Positions 31,978 through 38,730 of a stretch of DNA of 42,044 bases are shown here, one piece after another. The notes below the pieces were generated by a model. The model saw nothing but the letters and a program-made list of their open reading frames with translations. It was not told where the DNA came from and did not search any database. The translations under genes and the position numbers were made by a program. How positions within the stretch are numbered: the stretch's first letter is position 1; each line of letters starts with the position of its first letter. Source of the stretch: a virus; the IMG/VR virus record IMGVR_UViG_3300049911_000063, positions 1 to 42,044 of that record; one strand, given 5' to 3'.

Positions 31978-32074
31978 GCAATATGCGATCCGACCCCTTA
32001 CGCCATGCCCCTAGCCATGAGGCTAGAACCGCTTGGCTACCGTTGCACACATATTTAGGTAGCCGAGGCCAGGT
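31978..32074 (+). promoter_or_regulatory. structured leader element D (possible translation control)
   Basis: A 97-nt gap with CTAGCC-ATGA-GGCTAG (32011-32026) and a 10-bp hairpin 32032-32041/32058-32067 with one G-U and a 16-nt loop. The likely ribosome binding site GAGG (32065-32068) of the 32075 gene is mostly within the 3' arm, so folding would hide it. Confidence 0.5.
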
Positions 32075-32347
32075 ATGAACAAAAAGCCCGCTACGGTCAA
32101 ATTTGCCCCTTGCAAGGAATGCGGCGAACGCTTTGCCAAAAGACGCAAGGATCATGATTTTTGTACGGACAAATGCCGGTTCCAATATTGGAATGCCCGG
32201 CGCATGGATTTCCGGACTGTTCTCCGGAAGCTGGATATCATCATCGAACAGCTTGCTAGATTTGATAATTGCGAACCGCGCCCGATGCTTCTTGTTGGAC
32301 ATGACCCCCGGCTTGAGAAAGGCGCGGAGACAAGAGAGAAAGAATGA
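32075..32347 (+). CDS. small zinc-finger protein
   Basis: A 90-residue basic protein with FAPCKECGERFAKRR and DFCTDKCRFQYWNARR (CxxC...CxxxC), resembling treble-clef zinc fingers of small DNA-associated proteins. The C-terminal half is helical. Its ribosome binding site lies in element D. Coupled to the next gene by ATGA. Function unknown. Confidence 0.65.
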   Translation: MNKKPATVKFAPCKECGERFAKRRKDHDFCTDKCRFQYWNARRMDFRTVLRKLDIIIEQLARFDNCEPRPMLLVGHDPRLEKGAETREKE

Positions 32348-32604
32348 AACATTGTGGATTAAGAATAAAATGCATTGATTGCAAGGCAAAAGAAACTTGC
32401 TTATTTTATATCTCAAAAAGAGTTTCAACTTGTGGAAATTGTAAATATTTTAAAACTCTAAAAATCATACCTTTTGTAAAAGGATTTTATGTCGGGGATG
32501 GTCGCTGTTTATTCCCAAAGCACAGATTATATAAAGAATATAAAACGGTCGGAGATTCCTGCGAAAACATTGAGAAGGCCGCGGGGATAAAGGAGGGAAA
32601 ATAA
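32344..32604 (+). CDS. small cysteine-rich protein, AT-rich
   Basis: An 86-residue protein with eight cysteines: CGLRIKCIDCKAKETC, CGNC, RCLF and SCE. Two zinc sites are likely. Clearly more AT-rich than neighbours, suggesting transfer. Starts in ATGA overlap. Function unknown. Confidence 0.6.
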   Translation: MKHCGLRIKCIDCKAKETCLFYISKRVSTCGNCKYFKTLKIIPFVKGFYVGDGRCLFPKHRLYKEYKTVGDSCENIEKAAGIKEGK

Positions 32605-32903
32605 TGATACATAACGAATCGAGTCCATTAGCGGGAAAAACGGTCAGGATTAAAGCTGGATATATTCATTCTCAAGTTGAAAATTTTGCTGGTTCAGAAT
32701 TTCGGGTTGAGGATTGGTGGGATAGAGTCTCGGGAATTTCCTGGATGTTTCAAAAAGGAAATCCAGCCTGTTTAGTTTATTCTCTCCGAATTGTACCTAA
32801 CTTCTTGCCACTCAACGATGAAGTCCTCTATGGAAAAATAGGTCCATTCGGCCATCTAGTACATATTACCGAAATCGAAATTCCAAAAGAAGAAAAACCA
32901 TGA
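32604..32903 (+). CDS. conserved phage protein of unknown function
   Basis: A 99-residue protein with SSPLAGKTVRIKAGYIHSQV, FRVEDWWDRVSGISWMFQKG and DEVLYGKIGPFGHLVHITEI. This whole pattern is familiar from small phage and mobile-element proteins, with no known role. The fold appears SH3-like beta. TAATG overlap upstream, ATGA downstream. Confidence 0.7.
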   Translation: MIHNESSPLAGKTVRIKAGYIHSQVENFAGSEFRVEDWWDRVSGISWMFQKGNPACLVYSLRIVPNFLPLNDEVLYGKIGPFGHLVHITEIEIPKEEKP

Positions 32904-33169
32904 GCCGCGGTCCCCGGAAGTCGAAGGAAGTCCGTGAGGCTGAGGCACGGGAACTTGAGCTCTATGCCATGAAACGGTCCGAATTCCATCCGCGTCTCTG
33001 CTGCCGGGGCTGCGGAGGATTCGGCGTAGCTACCAAGTGGCTGCCCGGAGTCGGGCCGGTATGCCCAGAGTGTTTCGATCACGTTGATTTTGATGGGCGA
33101 GCAACACCGGCCGAACCGGGAACCACGGCCGTGGGGGCAACACCCCAGCTCGCCCTTTTTGAAAATTAA
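32900..33169 (+). CDS. zinc-ribbon protein ending in a beta-clamp-binding motif
   Basis: An 89-residue basic protein with CCRGCGG and CPEC (residues about 35-62), a flexible Pro/Thr linker, and QLALF at residues 83-87 near the C terminus. QLxLF is the known motif by which proteins bind the bacterial sliding clamp. It might bring a zinc-ribbon DNA-binding head to the replisome or interfere with it. Confidence 0.6.
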   Translation: MSRGPRKSKEVREAEARELELYAMKRSEFHPRLCCRGCGGFGVATKWLPGVGPVCPECFDHVDFDGRATPAEPGTTAVGATPQLALFEN

Positions 33170-33183
33170 AGGAGGAAAACAAA

Positions 33184-33456
33184 ATGAAACCTAATTGCTA
33201 TGACTGTCAGTATCGCGGCGAAATTCCAGGTGATGCACATTCTAGGTGTCTTCATCCTGACATTGGCCCCCAAAACTCAAATCCTTTCGGGGCTATGGTA
33301 GATATGATGAGAGGAAAAAATAGAGAAATAGCCCAAAAGTTAAATATCAGTGGCAATCCACATGGGATTCGTAGTGGATGGTTTGCGTGGCCAGCAAATT
33401 TTGATCCCGTATGGCTTGAAAATTGCGATGGTTTTACAAAAAAGGAATCTAAATGA
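33184..33456 (+). CDS. conserved small phage protein (CYDCxYRG type)
   Basis: A 90-residue protein: NCYDCQYRGEIPGDAHSRCL, then GNPHGIRSGWFAWPANFDPV and LENCDGF. Cys residues at both ends likely bind a metal. This arrangement recurs in phage genomes; role unknown. Strong AGGAGG site upstream. Confidence 0.65.
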   Translation: MKPNCYDCQYRGEIPGDAHSRCLHPDIGPQNSNPFGAMVDMMRGKNREIAQKLNISGNPHGIRSGWFAWPANFDPVWLENCDGFTKKESK

Positions 33457-33457
33457 C

Positions 33458-33616
33458 ATGCCCGACCTAACCGACCGCTACGATTATTGCGCCATGCAAT
33501 TTCCGGCTGGTTGGCTGGAAGATGACGGCCAAGGTGGGTTGATCTGCAAGCAATGCAAGGCGCGGGCCGAGAGGTTCGCACCTCAATCGAATGTTGATGT
33601 CGAAGAAAGAGAATAA
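33458..33616 (+). CDS. small cysteine-containing protein
   Basis: A 52-residue acidic protein MPDLTDRYDYCAMQFP with a later CKQC pair. ATG 33458 lies 1 nt past the previous stop; the in-frame 33350 start would overlap deeply and is less likely. Function unknown. Confidence 0.5.
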   Translation: MPDLTDRYDYCAMQFPAGWLEDDGQGGLICKQCKARAERFAPQSNVDVEERE

Positions 33617-33618
33617 AA

Positions 33619-34059
33619 ATGATAATCGGATCAAAACACTCCGAGGAAACAAAATTTAAAATGAGCCTTGCGCATAAAGGCGAAAAACATCCCATGTGGG
33701 GGAAACATCATCGGGCAGAGACGAAGAAGAAAATGTCCGAATCTGCAATATTTGCCGATAGAAAAGGCGATAAAAACCCCAGTTGGAGAGGTGATGAAAG
33801 AATTGATTCCCAGGGATATAGATTTATTTATCGGCCGGACCATCCCTATGCTGATCAGCGACACCCTTATATTTATGAACATCGGCTTATAGGGGAAAAG
33901 GCACTTGGAAGATATCTTAAAAAAAATGAAGTTGTCCATCACGTGAATGGTAATCCTCTAGATAATCGAAATTCTAATCTTTTGATATGTTCGACAGGTT
34001 ACCATATTTCTCTTCATGAGAAATTAAAAAAACCAAAGAAGGAGGAAGTACATGAGTGA
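33619..34059 (+). CDS. HNH homing endonuclease with NUMOD3 motif
   Basis: A 146-residue protein. N-terminal NUMOD3-like DNA-binding segments (HSEETKFKMSLAHKGEKHPM, KHHRAETKKKMSES), then HNH: EHRLIGEKALGRYLKKNEVV, HHVNGNPLDNRNSNLLIC. Catalytic His are the HH pair (about residues 111-112), with N and H in the following turn and helix. It is free-standing between two genes, with no intron seen. AT-rich, typical of a recent mobile insertion. Confidence 0.85.
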   Translation: MIIGSKHSEETKFKMSLAHKGEKHPMWGKHHRAETKKKMSESAIFADRKGDKNPSWRGDERIDSQGYRFIYRPDHPYADQRHPYIYEHRLIGEKALGRYLKKNEVVHHVNGNPLDNRNSNLLICSTGYHISLHEKLKKPKKEEVHE

Positions 34060-34462
34060 ATGGCCTAGCCCGCAAGCGGGAATCCCGCCGGAAGGTTCTT
34101 ATGCTTTCCGGGTAACCAAGGAACCGGATATCAAGGAATTTGATTACACAAAAAAAGACGGCTCGGAACACATAGGCAAGCGACTTGTCCTCTATGTGGA
34201 AGCTTCAAATGAAACCGGGACCTTTAACGTTGTCGATTCCTTCATCCCCTGGGAACCCCGATATGCCGATCTTTGCGCCGCGCTGAACGTGGAACATGGC
34301 AAAGATATTCATGTCTCGGGCCGAACCTTCCTCGGAGAAATTATCCATGAGGCCGACAAGAAGGATGCCAAGAAAATCTATCCCCGGATCATCAAGATCA
34401 AAGCAGGGGATGAAGATACGCCGTTCTCCGGCGAGGACGACGAATCCGAAATCCCATTTTAA
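34052..34462 (+). CDS. single-stranded DNA-binding protein-like
   Basis: A 136-residue protein with an OB-like beta pattern (GSYAFRVTKEPDIKEFDY, KRLVLYVEASNETGTFNVVD, GKDIHVSGRTFLGEII) and an acidic tail ending DDESEIPF, which copies the bacterial SSB C-terminal tip DDDIPF used to bind partner proteins. It directly precedes the Sak4-like ATPase. SSB function is inferred from tail, size and context. Confidence 0.7.
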   Translation: MSEWPSPQAGIPPEGSYAFRVTKEPDIKEFDYTKKDGSEHIGKRLVLYVEASNETGTFNVVDSFIPWEPRYADLCAALNVEHGKDIHVSGRTFLGEIIHEADKKDAKKIYPRIIKIKAGDEDTPFSGEDDESEIPF

Positions 34463-34472
34463 GGAGGGTATT

Positions 34473-35498
34473 ATGACTTATCAAAAAGCAACGCGACGGC
34501 AAGCTAAGCTAAAACTTGCTATCACTGGGCCGAGCGGAAGCGGCAAGACTTTTTCGGCGTTACTTATCGCAGCCGGGATCGGCGGAAAGATTGCGGTCAT
34601 TGATACCGAGAACGGTTCCGCCTCGCTCTATGCCGACGTAAAGGAAGGGCCGCTAGCCGGGATCGAATTCGATACTCTGGAGATTGCCCCGCCGTACACG
34701 ATAGACAAGTACCTGACCGCGATTGATATGGCAGAAAAGGCCGGATACAACGTCCTTATTCCTGATTCAATTTCTCATGCCTGGGCGGGCGAGGGCGGCT
34801 TACTGGACAAGAAGGGAGCCCTGGACGCTCGGGGAGGCAATACCTATACGAACTGGAATACCATTACGCCCGAGCAAGAACGTTTCAAGGCCCGGATCCT
34901 CCAGGCCGATCTCCATATCATCTGCACCATGCGTTCAAAACAGGATTATGTCCTGGAGCAAAACGAAAAAGGGAAAAGCGTTCCCCGGAAAGTCGGCCTA
35001 GCTCCGATTCAGCGCGACGGGATGGAATATGAATTCACGACTGTCTTTGACCTGGGGATGGATCACAATGCGGCGGTTTCCAAGGATCGGACCAGCCTTT
35101 TTGACGGCAAGATTTTCAAACCTTCACGGAAAACTGGCGAGCAGCTTATGGCCTGGCTAAAGGAAGGCAAGGCTATGCCGAAACCCTCTCCGAAGCCTGA
35201 ACCCACGGGGGCCGAGTTTCCCGAAGGGGCAAATGGAGATCAGGTCCTGAAAATTAAGGCCGGGTTTGATGTGCTCCAAAAAACTGGAATCCGCGAAGAT
35301 ACGATCTGGGAAGGCATCAGGGATTATATCAAAAAAGCGACCGGAGGTGAAATTGCCGACACCGCCGCCATGACCCCTGAAATAGCCGAGACGGTTATTA
35401 CATACCTGGACAAATGGGCGGAGCACATAAAACAGAGCAAGAAGCGTCTAGCCTCAAAAAAGACGGCTGCTCAGTCTCCGGCGGAAGGGGATTTTTGA
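34473..35498 (+). CDS. Sak4-like recombination ATPase
   Basis: A 341-residue protein with Walker A GPSGSGKT at residues 19-26, VIDTENGSASLYAD (44-55) and Walker B VLIPDS with D98. This matches AAA_24 / Sak4-type RecA-like ATPases that act in phage single-strand annealing recombination. A charged C-terminal part (about 240-341) may bind partners. ATG 34473 has AAGGAGG 7 nt upstream. SSB-like gene upstream supports a recombination module. Confidence 0.82.
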   Translation: MTYQKATRRQAKLKLAITGPSGSGKTFSALLIAAGIGGKIAVIDTENGSASLYADVKEGPLAGIEFDTLEIAPPYTIDKYLTAIDMAEKAGYNVLIPDSISHAWAGEGGLLDKKGALDARGGNTYTNWNTITPEQERFKARILQADLHIICTMRSKQDYVLEQNEKGKSVPRKVGLAPIQRDGMEYEFTTVFDLGMDHNAAVSKDRTSLFDGKIFKPSRKTGEQLMAWLKEGKAMPKPSPKPEPTGAEFPEGANGDQVLKIKAGFDVLQKTGIREDTIWEGIRDYIKKATGGEIADTAAMTPEIAETVITYLDKWAEHIKQSKKRLASKKTAAQSPAEGDF

Positions 35499-36211
35499 TG
35501 GATACGAAGCAAGCTATTTCGATGGAATTTCCCGAAGAACAATCAATCGTTCGGGTCACAGAAGAACATCGGCAAGCCCTTGCTGTTCCAGATCGGGCTA
35601 GAGCCCTGGTCGTGGTGGGCCAAGAAAGCCTGGATATCGCTAATGCTTTTTTGAAAGACATCAAGCGACTAGCCTCTAAAATTTCCGAATCTTTTGATCC
35701 CCAGATCACTCAGGCACACAACCTGCATCGCTCACTCCTGACCGAGAAAAAGAAATTCACTGATCCTCTGGAGCAAGCCGAACGAATTATCAAGCCCAAA
35801 ATTGCGGACTACTTGGCCGAAGAAGACAGAAAGCACCTAGAGGCTTCCCGCGCTAAGGCCAGGGCTGAGAGAGAAGCCGAGCGGATTGCTGACGAAGCAA
35901 CCGATAAAGCCTATGAGCTAGACAGAAAAGGGCAAGAGTCCAAGGCCGATGCCGTTATTGATAAAGCATACGGCAAGGTTGGCGAGATTTTGGCTTCCGC
36001 GCCCGTTGTTCCTGAACCTCCGCGCAAGGAAGGCTTATCCATACGGGAAGACTGGAAGGCCGAAATTGTGAATGCGGCATTAGTTCCTCGCGAATATCTT
36101 ATCCCGGATGAGGTAAAAATCGGTCGCGTAGTCCGGGCAATGAAGGGGCAGATCGAAATTCCTGGTATTCGGATATTTTCAGTGAAGATCGTTTCATCGA
36201 GAACATCATGA
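35498..36211 (+). CDS. recombination-module coiled-coil protein
   Basis: A 237-residue protein. N-terminal part with LKDIKRLASKISESFDPQIT, LLTEKKKFTDPLEQAERIIK, then a coiled coil of Ala/Arg/Glu (RAKARAEREAERIADEAT) and a C-terminal beta segment (IPGIRIFSVKIV). This pattern is common next to phage ssDNA-annealing or RecA-like genes; exact role unknown. TGATG overlap with the ATPase gene. Confidence 0.65.
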   Translation: MDTKQAISMEFPEEQSIVRVTEEHRQALAVPDRARALVVVGQESLDIANAFLKDIKRLASKISESFDPQITQAHNLHRSLLTEKKKFTDPLEQAERIIKPKIADYLAEEDRKHLEASRAKARAEREAERIADEATDKAYELDRKGQESKADAVIDKAYGKVGEILASAPVVPEPPRKEGLSIREDWKAEIVNAALVPREYLIPDEVKIGRVVRAMKGQIEIPGIRIFSVKIVSSRTS

Positions 36212-36402
36212 CCATCCTTGCCCATCACAAACCCGGCCCCCATTTCTTCTGTCCTCATTGCCACGCCGATACCCCTCATTATCTCCGGGCGAACGGTCAG
36301 GCGGCCGTGTGCCTATGCTGCAACAGGGGCCCGGATCAACCGGTCAAGGGGTTGATCCAAGCACTACCCGCCACGTCGGGCGGGCCGGAAAGGAGAGTTT
36401 AA
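36208..36402 (+). CDS. small zinc-ribbon protein
   Basis: A 64-residue protein with FFCPHCHADTPH and AVCLCCNRGP, a four-cysteine zinc ribbon with extra histidines. ATGA coupling to the upstream gene. Function unknown. Confidence 0.6.
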   Translation: MTILAHHKPGPHFFCPHCHADTPHYLRANGQAAVCLCCNRGPDQPVKGLIQALPATSGGPERRV

Positions 36403-36930
36403 ATGACTCAAGATGAATTAAAAATCATTATCGAAAAACACGGGAAGTGGCTCCGCAATGAGGATGGCGAAGAAAAGGCCGACCTCACCGGGGCCGACCT
36501 CACCGGGGCCAACCTCACCTGGGCCGACCTCACCGGGGCCAACCTCACCGGGGCCAACCTCACCGGGGCCGACCTCACCGGGGCCGACCTCACCTGGGCC
36601 GACCTCACCGGGGCCAACCTCACCGGGGCCAACCTCACCGGGGCCAACCTCACCGGGGCCAACCTCACCGGGGCCAACCTCACCGGGGCCAACCTCACCG
36701 GGGCCAACCTCATTGTTATTCATCCCGGCCCCTGGACAATGATCGTCACTAAAACGCATGTCCACGTCGGATGCGAGAGATTTTTGAATGACAAAAGTGC
36801 CGAAGCCGCCATGCGAATGCTCGCCAAAAAACATAAGGCCCAGGATTTTTTACGGCTCTATATCGAATCTTTAAGGGCGGCGAACAAACTCATGAAGCTA
36901 TCGGCCGTGGCTGCGAACAAAAAGAAATGA
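36403..36930 (+). CDS. pentapeptide repeat protein
   Basis: A 175-residue protein. Residues about 26-105 are 16 pentapeptides of A(D/N)LTG type, which fold as a square beta-helix of four coils. A C-terminal domain follows ([20 protein letters not shown], then a helical basic end). Some such proteins mimic DNA and inhibit gyrase; in phages the role is mostly unknown. The repeat DNA is almost invariant at 15 bp, so the array may have expanded recently. Confidence 0.85.
   Translation: MTQDELKIIIEKHGKWLRNEDGEEKADLTGADLTGANLTWADLTGANLTGANLTGADLTGADLTWADLTGANLTGANLTGANLTGANLTGANLTGANLTGANLIVIHPGPWTMIVTKTHVHVGCERFLNDKSAEAAMRMLAKKHKAQDFLRLYIESLRAANKLMKLSAVAANKKK
36478..36717 (+). repeat. 16 x 15-bp coding tandem repeat
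   Basis: Unit GCCAACCTCACCGGG with AAC/GAC alternating and two TGG variants. The last seven units are nearly identical in base sequence. It encodes the pentapeptide array and keeps all frames open on both strands. Confidence 0.9.
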
Positions 36931-36946
36931 GCCTAGCCATGTTCAC

Positions 36947-37080
36947 AAGGCCGGAGGGCTCTCAGCCTAATCTCAACCGGCCTTTCTCTTTACCCTGGGC
37001 CGCAACGTCATCCCTACCTTGCGGTCCTTTCATTACCCTCCTTTTTCTATCGGGGCCGGGGGTCCGAGTGCTCCCGGCCC
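36947..37080 (+). other. three consecutive GC-rich hairpins (E1-E3)
   Basis: E1: 36947-36954/36977-36984, followed by TTTCTCTTT-like bases and holding a small GGCT/AGCC hairpin. E2: 36997-37005/37019-37027, 9 bp with one G-U. E3: 37053-37060/37073-37080, perfect 8 bp with a 12-nt loop. With element C they fill a 284-bp gene-free gap. One or more may be terminators after the pentapeptide gene. Confidence 0.5.
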
Positions 37081-37104
37081 ACCTCTCTTTAACACTAAGC
37101 ATTA

Positions 37105-37189
37105 GGGCCGGAAGCGGGATGGATGCCCGTGTGTAACTGTTGCTACATGGATAGGGTGCAACTTCATAAAACCCCTATTCGTCCGGCCC
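37105..37189 (+). ncRNA. structured RNA candidate C with H-type pseudoknot
   Basis: Closing helix 37105-37112/37182-37189 (8 bp, perfect). Inside are a hairpin 37114-37118/37126-37130 and a pseudoknot: stem 1 37139-37143/37158-37162 (GTTGC/GCAAC), whose loop base-pairs through ATAGGG (37151-37156) with CCCTAT (37173-37178). Third loop is A-rich. It lies 26 nt before the replisome organiser gene, so it could control its translation, act as an sRNA or be processed. No known riboswitch or ribozyme class recognised. Confidence 0.5.
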
Positions 37190-37214
37190 ACCTCTATGAA
37201 GGGCAATCATAAAC

Positions 37215-37916
37215 ATGGCCAGAGGACGCATGATAGACCGCAGGGTCAGTATGTCCAAGAAAATCGGGGCTGTTTCGGATTCGGCAAAGGTTCTTTGGTT
37301 CATGATTTACCCTCACCTAGACCGGGAAGGCCGGGTCAAATTTGAGGACCTTGAAGATTTCAAGGATGAGATCATTCCCAAGTTTAAATCATGGAATCCA
37401 AAAAAAATAGCTAAGGGCCTGAATGAATTGGCTGATATTGACCTCATACAATTGTATCCCGATGGTGATGATATTGCTATGGAGTTCAATGATTTTGCTC
37501 GATTTCAAATTGGCCTTCATAAAGAAAGGGAAGCTGATAGTAAAATAAGCTCTCCACCTAAAAATCCCGATGAGTCCGGCAATTACCGGATTAGTCCGGA
37601 AAATTCCTCTTTAAGTATAAGTATAAGTTTAAGGAAGGAAGGAAGGAATATAACGCCCAAAGAAGGGGTTGAGGGTGAATTTGATAAATTCTGGACCGCC
37701 TACCCCAAGAAGGTCGCCAAGCAGGATGCCCTAAAAGCTTATGCCGCCCTTCGTAAATCTATATCGCTTGCCGATATTGCCTCAGCCCTGAATGGCTATA
37801 ACGCCGTCATTAAACGTGAACAGAAAGACGCGAAATACATCATGTACCCCGCGACCTTCCTGAGAAATGAGAAGTGGAAGGATTTTGTGGGGGTCACCTA
37901 TAAGCCGCCGCTATAG
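37215..37916 (+). CDS. replisome organiser / replication initiator-like protein
   Basis: A 233-residue protein. N-terminal winged-helix type: ARGRMIDRRVSMSKKIGAVS, SAKVLWFMIYPHLDREGRVK. Flexible middle, then C-terminal FDKFWTAYPKKVAKQDALKA and PATFLRNEKWKDF, a pattern of phage replication proteins that load helicase. Its own DNA holds repeat-rich AT sequence (37563-37660), as in lambdoid O genes where the origin lies within the gene. Confidence 0.8.
   Translation: MARGRMIDRRVSMSKKIGAVSDSAKVLWFMIYPHLDREGRVKFEDLEDFKDEIIPKFKSWNPKKIAKGLNELADIDLIQLYPDGDDIAMEFNDFARFQIGLHKEREADSKISSPPKNPDESGNYRISPENSSLSISISLRKEGRNITPKEGVEGEFDKFWTAYPKKVAKQDALKAYAALRKSISLADIASALNGYNAVIKREQKDAKYIMYPATFLRNEKWKDFVGVTYKPPL
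37563..37660. other. candidate replication origin inside initiator gene
   Basis: Two related units GAGTCCGGCAATTA and TAGTCCGGAAAATT (from 37571 and 37592), two CCGG palindromes, then AT-rich TAAGTATAAGTATAAGTTTA and four GGAA repeats. Iteron-like sites next to an AT-rich, strand-asymmetric block are typical of phage origins. Confidence 0.35.
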
Positions 37917-37925
37917 GGGGAATAA

Positions 37926-38276
37926 ATGAATAACTTTTATATCTCCCTCCGGTTCATGCAGTTTCTTTCTAAGCATCGCGGCCGAGAAAACGCCGTACCC
38001 CGAGAGAAAATCTTGGGCCATCTCAAGGCATATTTTCCAAATCTGGATGATAGATCATTTAGGGAACTTTATATCAAGCAGCCAATTTGTGTATGCGAGG
38101 ATGGCCTTTTTGCGCCAAACCTGGACCGGCCGCTTGAGGCGAAAGAATGCTATGAATATTTACTCAAGAGAATTCCGAGAGACCAGGCATGGGCGCGGAT
38201 AAAAATCCTGCTCACGTATTATCCCTGTCTATGGTGGGGGGAAGAAAACCAGATGGATTTATTCGGGCAATCATGA
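37926..38276 (+). CDS. replication-associated protein with beta-clamp-binding tail
   Basis: A 116-residue protein: helical N terminus (YISLRFMQFLSKHRGREN), a winged-helix-like middle (ILGHLKAYFPNLDDRSFREL), and C-terminal QMDLF at residues 109-113, matching the sliding-clamp-binding motif QLxLF. Sitting right after the initiator gene it may link phage replication to the host clamp. Family unknown. Confidence 0.6.
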   Translation: MNNFYISLRFMQFLSKHRGRENAVPREKILGHLKAYFPNLDDRSFRELYIKQPICVCEDGLFAPNLDRPLEAKECYEYLLKRIPRDQAWARIKILLTYYPCLWWGEENQMDLFGQS

Positions 38277-38728
38277 CCAAACGCGCAGCTGGCAACGCAA
38301 ACCAACGCTGGATAGCCGACTGGCTTATTGAGCGCGGATGGACGGTCAGGAACTTTCCCGTGATCAGCCGTCCCATATTCGGCCCAGGCGGTAAGCCGAT
38401 GACGAAAGACGGGCGGATGATATTTAGCCGCCTTTCGCTGGATACTTTCGGGGCTGATTTAGTGGCTCGCAGGGATATGGGAGCGATCAAGGAAAACGGA
38501 ATGCTCCTCTGGATTCAAGCCTCCGGCTCATCCGGCGTGAAAAAGCGGGTCGATGAGTTTAAGAAATATTTCCAATTCCTTCTCCCCGGCGAACATCTCC
38601 AGCTCTGGATAAAGACGGGGACAGCCTGGAACGTGAAAGAGATTCCGATAACCGAAGGGGCTGAGCCGCTTGAGCTTGGAAAAATAATCAGGCGCAAATT
38701 TTACAGCGCGAGCGGGTGGGAGTTCTAA
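38273..38728 (+). CDS. PD-(D/E)XK-like nuclease candidate
   Basis: A 151-residue protein: NANQRWIADWLIERGWTVRN, then LDTFGADLVARRDMGAIKEN and GMLLWIQASGSS, then KRVDEFKKYF. The DLVA...LWIQAS pattern with strand-acidic-strand-Q recalls resolvase-like nucleases (Q or K at the usual catalytic place), possibly a Holliday junction resolvase. Motifs are imperfect. Coupled by ATGA. Confidence 0.5.
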   Translation: MTKRAAGNANQRWIADWLIERGWTVRNFPVISRPIFGPGGKPMTKDGRMIFSRLSLDTFGADLVARRDMGAIKENGMLLWIQASGSSGVKKRVDEFKKYFQFLLPGEHLQLWIKTGTAWNVKEIPITEGAEPLELGKIIRRKFYSASGWEF

Positions 38729-38730
38729 GC

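Noticed and set aside
33619-34059. Group I intron around the HNH gene
   Set aside because: Flanking genes are intact and directly overlapping; the endonuclease is free-standing.
36408-36834. Long antisense and alternate-frame ORFs in the pentapeptide gene
   Set aside because: They arise from the 15-bp repeat, which keeps every frame open, and encode simple repeats only.
36927-37136. 69-residue frame with ATGA overlap after the pentapeptide gene
   Set aside because: It lies across the hairpins E1-E3 and into element C; amino-acid composition is odd and no ribosome site is present.
37105-37189. preQ1, SAM-II, pistol or HDV-like RNA
   Set aside because: Pseudoknot layout is similar in general form, but the conserved bases of these classes are not found.
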